From assembly GCA_019426215.1 (NCBI GenBank), contig CM033408.1, positions 23,656,953 to 23,720,952 on the forward strand: a stretch of DNA of 64,000 nt, in the 5' to 3' direction. This document shows positions 58,392 to 64,000 of the stretch, in pieces. Each line of letters begins with the position of its first letter. Position 1 is the first letter of the stretch. Made by a program: the position numbers and the translations under genes. The notes under the pieces are model-generated. The model was not told where the DNA came from, did no database searches, and was given only the letters and a program-made list of their open reading frames with translations. Origin of the DNA: Buddleja alternifolia. Its lineage: Eukaryota > Streptophyta > Magnoliopsida > Lamiales > Scrophulariaceae.

Positions 58392-59775
58392 CAAGATCTA
58401 ATACATACCATCACCTAGATAAGATCTAAGACCCAATATAGACCATTGGATCAATTAAATCCAACAGTCCAAATATAAAATAGAAACAGGCGGCAAAATT
58501 GGAATGTTACTGAATTAGGGGTAAAATCGGAATTGGAAAAAATCATCACCCACCTCCCAAAAATAACTCCCACGAACTCCCTGCATATTTATCCACATTT
58601 AATACCCACGATCTCCGCGATCTCAGGCCACGATTCATGCGATCACAGTATATATTCAAATCTTCCTCAAATTTTCATTTGATTCGCTCAAAGATCTTCC
58701 AAAAAATCACCGATTAACTACGCCGGAGCCCTAATTTACAGAGAACAAGAAATTGTTGTATAATGATATCAATTCAATATTTATGTGTTATTTCTAACGC
58801 ACTGTATAATACCATTTTCTATATTGTATATTGGTTTAGTTTATACTGTATATTGTATTATTGGGTACTGTATAATTGTTGATTTACACAAGTAATGTGT
58901 ATTTTATATGTTTTACTGTATAATGTGTTATAAAATAATGTATCATTTGATATGATTTTCTGTATAATTCTAAAAATTCAATATTTATATGTTACTACTA
59001 ATGAACTGTATAATACCGTTTATTACACTGTATAATAACTTAGTTTATACTGTATATTGGCTTATTGGGTATTGTATAATATTGTATGTTGTATTTATAT
59101 TACAAATTGTATGATCTGTATAATGGATAGATTCATAACAATATACAGTATCTGAACATAACAATATACAGTTCCTATAAAATAATTATACAGTAAGTAA
59201 TCCTTTGTTATACATTTACTCATAGGGGCTGATGAGCAATCTGGAAAAATCTGCATTCAATCTGATGGATGTTATTATCAAGTACAATGGATGCATCTCA
59301 GCCATAAAAAACGAAATCAATAATCCACGACGCTCACGAATGAATTGACGATGAACTGATATTGTTGATTAATCGCTGATGATGAACTGATCTTACCCAG
59401 TCAATTGCGATGAATACTGTGATTGCTGATGATGAATTGATCTTACCCAATCAATTGCGATGAAAAAGACGAATATGATGAAGCGTTAAATGTTACTGAT
59501 GAAGAATGGATTCTGGTGATGAATATTGATTTTAATCGAGCTGAAATATATGGTAAATTCTGTTTTTACGCATTAATGGGGATTTGATTTGATCATGCAT
59601 TAAATGTGCATGAGTTTGTTGGGTTTTATTGACAAAATTGCCCTCCCAGCATTAAAAATATTTAAATAATCCGAAAAAATGATATAATTTCACACCTTTG
59701 GATCAAATTGAATCAAAGGCCTAGATTGGGTCTTAGGTCTTACCTAATGGCAAGGTATGTATTTGATCCATACCC
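58388..59775. mobile_element. TIR element inserted in an AT microsatellite, 1.39 kb
   Basis: GGGTCAAGATCTAATACATACC at the left pairs with GGGTATGGATCAAATACATACC read from the right on the other strand. The arms extend through AGACCTAAGACCCAAT-type sequence for about 80 bases. The interior is low-complexity DNA with at least ten CTGTATAAT or CTGTATATT motifs (58800-59200). No transposase ORF. The TA flanks hide the duplication. Confidence 0.8.
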
Positions 59776-60384
59776 TATATATATATATATATATATGACG
59801 TAGTAAAACTTCCATCCAATTTTGAAAGATATGTAATGTAACTTTGGGTGGCAACTCACCATACACTTCCGGCTACTCAGGATTGTCACCGATCCAATCT
59901 CCAACTCTACCAACTTGTCAAACTGCATTTCCTCAAAATATATGGTAGCGAACGAACCTATTTGAAAAAAACATAATTATTAATACACTCACGTCATCAA
60001 GTTATCCGATAGTTCTAATTCCCAATATGATACACTTAATCGCGAATAACCAAAGGTACAAGACTATGTATAACTTGGATCCAACAAGCGTGAACCTCCA
60101 TTGTTCATCCGTAAATAAGATTACACCAGACCGCTTCACTGTGCTCTCGCGTCTCCGCTATTATCCTTCTTTCTTCCCTTTATCATTCTAATCATTAACT
60201 AAACTTAATATCCATAGATTTTGAAATAATTAAGATTTCTTAAAATTTAAATTCCATCTCAAGAACCTGACCAAAAGAGGGTAAATCGAGCCTTCAAAGT
60301 CAACGTCCCGAAACTTCCAGATTCAGCCACCTCTTGGCACCTTGTAATCAAATCAACTTTTTGGTCACATTACACTATGAATTT
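59776..60384. other. Intergenic, nothing recognised
   Basis: AT microsatellite followed by DNA without a supported gene or repeat. Confidence 0.4.
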
Positions 60385-61260
60385 TGTCAAGCCTTACCAG
60401 TATCAACATCTACATTCAAATGTATTTCTGTTGATGGTCTTGAATTTACAATTGAACGACGGGAAAGGTGATTTCGGAGCAAAACAATGTGAGTGAAAGT
60501 TTCTGGAAGTCCTAACAGCACACTGACAAGGTTTTTTAATGGACGTTTATGAACTATTTTCATAACATTTTTCATGAACCTTTACCATAAACCATATCTA
60601 CACTTGGCAAAGATTACAATCATGATTTTTCATGTACAATCAAGCACAAGAAGAGCACTTTTTGGTCAAAGGAATATGGCATACAGATTCTGGAATTGAA
60701 AATAGATTACTGGCAATGATGCTTTTTGTGTGAATTCTGAAATGTTTCCTTAATGTTTTCAAAACAAACCTACCTCTAATGAAATCTACACTTAACAAGG
60801 GTTCTAGGGATTGTCTTGCATGCATAATCAGACAACCGGAAGGGTGATTTCTGGGCACAAGAATGTGAAGCCATGTTTTTGAAAATAAAACTGCACAATG
60901 TGATCGTGCTTTAGTGAATTCGGAAACTTAAAGAACCAATTAGCAAAATCGGACTTCATAGAGTTGTTCCTTCTCCCCTTAGGATATTGAACTAAACAAC
61001 TCCAAAAATGAACATCATTTGATCCCTCAAAACTCGAAGTTACAGAAATTATCAGAGCAGGATTTTCTTGTGGAAATTGTTTAGAAAAAATGATTTTTAT
61101 GTTGTAGGTTGAACTTCTCTTTCCATGGTTCTCTTGAATGGTTTCGATAGCTTAAAAGAGGTGACAATAGGAATGAATTCTGATTTTGGAGCAAGAAATA
61201 CTTGAGTGAATGAGAGGAGAAATAAGGAGCAAGATAGGTGTCTATATAGGGGTGATGAGA
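60385..61260 (-). repeat. Modular repeat region, units of about 185-191 bp, unknown class
   Basis: ATCTACATTCAAATG (about 60410), ATCTACACTTGGCAAAG (about 60595) and ATCTACACTTAACAAGG (about 60787) head three homologous units that also share TTTTCATGAACC/TTTTCAAAACAAACC and CAATCA-type boxes. Beyond the units, the minus strand from 61250 reads CCCCTATATAGACACC, a TATA-like box followed by TCTTGCTCC. The structure resembles the 181-base modules at 1061-1380, possibly part of an LTR. Open frames inside have no domains. Confidence 0.45.
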
Positions 61261-61444
61261 GCTTTATTTCAATTATCTATTTATCTCTTAGCCCTACAAA
61301 CATTATATCTTATTCCATAGTTTATACATGAATATGAATTGATATAAAAGCCCCAAATTACAAATACTAATACATATTCAATCAAGTTATATTCAATGGA
61401 TTATACTACTAGTTATCGAGTTAATAAGTATACTAATATTAAAA

Positions 61445-61542
61445 AAACTCGGGTGTTCTGTACCAACCTCTCACTAATAAGTCAGAGGTCTAGTGCTCAA
61501 TCCACCCTTATGCTGTCACTGTTGTAAATAAAAAAAAAATAC
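61445..61542 (+). mobile_element. Possible SINE or tRNA-like remnant
   Basis: AAGTCAGAGGTCTAGTGCTC followed by AATCCACC resembles a tRNA arm plus box B, then ACTGTTGTAAAT and an A10 run. It is too short and diverged for certainty, and no target duplication was found. Confidence 0.35.
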
Positions 61543-64000
61543 GTTGTCAGAAATGTGTTTGTTTTACTCATTTTCAATAAAAATACCACTTGATTTTATT
61601 TCATAGCCGCGAGCGTCATTTTCCAAGCCTAAAACACATATTTTGTCAAAACTGAACCCACGTCATTAATATTTAATATGGTTGTTTACTACGAATAATG
61701 TTGACGCTGCATAAATTGCTAAAAAGAGTTCCAACTTTTAACTTTTAAATTAAGATATGACTGTAATGTCCATTGAGTCTAAAAGCATTATGAACTTTAA
61801 AATTCAATTTCAAAACTATCTTTATGCTATTGACACAACTTTCTATAGTCTCGCAGTCGCTATTATTTTACATATCGAACAATAAATACATAAAGATTGA
61901 TAATTCTCAACCTTAATATGAAATCTTAAAACATAAGTCCCAACTTAGAGCATTATGAACAATGTAATGTATGTATTATGTCAAATTCAAAAAAGAAAAA
62001 AGGAAGATTTGAAATCACTTCATTTAATTTAGGTCGCATATTAGCACCAAACCATCAGTTTCATGTAATATGTTATAGTATTTAGTCTACTATAATACAA
62101 TTTAATTTAGACATAAACGAATGCTCAAATAAGCATCATCGAATAAAAAAAAAAAGAAGGAAAGAAATGTTACAAACATCTAATAATTTCTCAACTTGTA
62201 TATAAAGAGAAAAATATTAAATATATATATTTTATTTAAATGTATAAGAAAATAAATATCATTTAGGCACTCCTTCGATGTTCTTGAATAAAGAGTTTAT
62301 TCTTGTATACAAGTATATATGTACGAGTCCGTTATGCATTCATAAATCAATTATTGGGAAAATATTAATAAAAATGAACAGATTGAATGATCATGAAATG
62401 CATATTCTATCTTTTAAGTTTTTATCATTTGACTTTAGATATTCTAATCATTTATTTAGTGAATAACTAAAAGTTGAGCCCTTATAATATTTTGTGGAGC
62501 TCAAACATCAATGGTCATTTTCCACTAATTAGCTAAATAATATTTATGGTTCCATCCTCACAAGGTAATGACACTGATCATAATGAATTAAATAATAGTT
62601 TCTCAACCAAACATTATTTGATACATGTGATAAAGTTGTAAGTATTAAGACTGCGTTTGATCTCATTGTTCAGATGTCAAAATCTGCATAACTGCATTTA
62701 GATTGCAAACACGATTTGATCATGAAGAACGATGTGCCATAATTTTGACCAAGAGCATTTTGAGTGTTTCTGTCTTAAATAAAAATATATTAATAAGTTG
62801 AATATGAATGAACTCTTCAAAACTTAATTCAAGGACCTTTTTTTCTCTAAAACTAAAGGTATGAGACCCATGACTCATCAAACATCCCTATAAATACTTT
62901 TAAATCATTCAAAAGGTAAATTTCAGAGAGAAGAGTTGGTTTGTCGTGTTGTAGGTCGGACCCTTTCCACGCTACTTCGTTTCTCGAAATATTCTGGCCA
63001 GGGTTGACCCCCCTGACCTCAAATCACTTTTCTTACCACATCAAAGAATGAAAGTGGAAAAAATGTCTATCTTCTGTGAATACGGATAGGTAAACATATT
63101 TTTATTATTTTGAAAACGATTGAAAAATGTGCATTTAAAACCTAATCATCGGTGCATACACTTGTTACGTATTTATACGTGTTACAAGAAGTGTTACACA
63201 AGAATATTACAGAGGATTTGAACTGCCAAGTTCATGTCTCGTCACAACCATATGTGTATGGTAAACCTCACCACATCCAACCACATATATGGTTGGATGT
63301 TTCAGTTTCTGGATCTCGGAATATTCTAATAATGACCTCTTTATTGCTAAGCCAAAAATGAAAAAGACAAATATTTGGAATTTGATACCCCGCACTAATA
63401 GTAATATATAATGTGGAGGTCAATCTTCAGCCACAGGAATGAAATGGTTGGAGTTGGAACAATTCCCGTGCGCACCGGCCCTTAACTTTACGATCCCACG
63501 CCCTATTCCAATCATTACAATTATTAAGTGTTTCTGCATTCAAAAGCCGCAAAAATGTGCACAGCCGACCTCCAACCTCTATAATCTCCTTGTTTTCTTT
63601 CCACAATGTCAAACCCTTCTCTAATTTTAGCATTTTATTATAGCTAATCAAATACCTTTTCCTTTTAAACTAAAATTAAATACCTTTTTTTATGGGCGCT
63701 TTTCCATTGTCAAATTTAAGATATATGTTTTGCGCTTCATAACAAAAAGAAAACTAATAACACTAATTATAAAATATAATATAATAATTTTAAAATTGTC
63801 ACTAATAATATTAAGTGATAAATTTTATTTTATTACAACAATAATTAGTTATAAGCTACCGGAGATCGATGATACTAGCTAGTGAAGTAATTGTATGCTC
63901 AACAATGTTATAGTATTTAAACAGTTAAGCTTTTACTAAGACTAGCATCCATGAGCAACTCCTAAATTTGCAGCACTCCAACTCAGTGCCTCGAGCTCAC
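61543..64000. other. Intergenic, no gene supported
   Basis: AT-rich DNA. Short frames (62278-62466, 63152-63361, 63427-63651) have no recognisable motifs and are within chance length. At 63275-63300 a small palindrome CCAACCACATATATGGTTGG occurs. The last 60 bases are open on the minus strand and might belong to an exon continuing beyond the window, but nothing proves it. Confidence 0.45.

Noticed and set aside
63941..64000. Possible exon of a next gene on the minus strand at the window edge (ELEALSWSAANLGVAHGC)
   Set aside because: Only about 18 codons before a stop, no splice signal that I can confirm, and no recognised family.

Overview
This window looks like nuclear DNA of a flowering plant, most likely a eudicot. 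It is AT-rich, has genes with GT-AG introns, and is dominated by layered LTR retrotransposons, SINEs and short terminal-inverted-repeat (TIR) elements. I see no bacterial-style operons, CRISPR arrays, or rRNA or tRNA genes. Three host genes can be read exon by exon: a GDSL esterase/lipase (22625-26958, +), a plastid-type glucose-6-phosphate dehydrogenase of the G6PD4/P0 class (34451-41589, -), and a C15 pyroglutamyl-peptidase-like protein (51368-54514, +). From memory, relatives of all three lie close together on Arabidopsis chromosome 1, so this is probably an old conserved gene block. I could not check that here.

Layout. 1-5982: a Gypsy-type LTR element without pol (LARD-like), whose first LTR is cut by the window start and whose interior carries a roughly 30-bp minisatellite. 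5985-6878: a TIR element. 8246-10326 and 20114-20910: two halves of a tandem array of units of about 355-363 bp, split by a decayed, 3'-truncated Copia/Sirevirus element (10327-20113, minus strand) that itself contains a solo LTR (14744-16230). A TTA-flanked insertion (20911-22431) separates the array from the GDSL gene. The unit contains the sequence lying directly upstream of the GDSL start codon, so the array appears to be a local amplification of that gene's promoter and leader. It carries repeated TTGACT (W-box-like) sites.

27287-33932: a poly(A)-tailed non-LTR fragment with a 15-bp target duplication, into which a 6.2-kb Gypsy-type element (27707-33876) later inserted. That younger element has nearly identical LTRs, a perfect 5-bp duplication and one unrecognised 319-residue ORF. 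The G6PD4-type gene follows on the minus strand with 12 coding exons. Its active-site motif departs from the catalytic consensus (Lys to Arg), consistent with a non-catalytic or regulatory isoform.

42-51 kb holds two nested tRNA-derived SINEs, a third SINE, and several MITE families, three of them showing clear target duplications. One of these sits in the 5'-leader intron of the C15 gene. 55-64 kb has no convincing gene. It contains probable LTR fragments, a TTA-flanked Tourist-like MITE, a hAT MITE with an exact 8-bp duplication, a larger TIR element inserted in a TA microsatellite, and modular repeats of unknown type.

The three genes have no obvious common pathway. The GDSL protein is probably secreted, the G6PDH is probably plastidial, and the peptidase is probably cytosolic. 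The strongest unexplained signal is the promoter-derived array in front of the GDSL gene.
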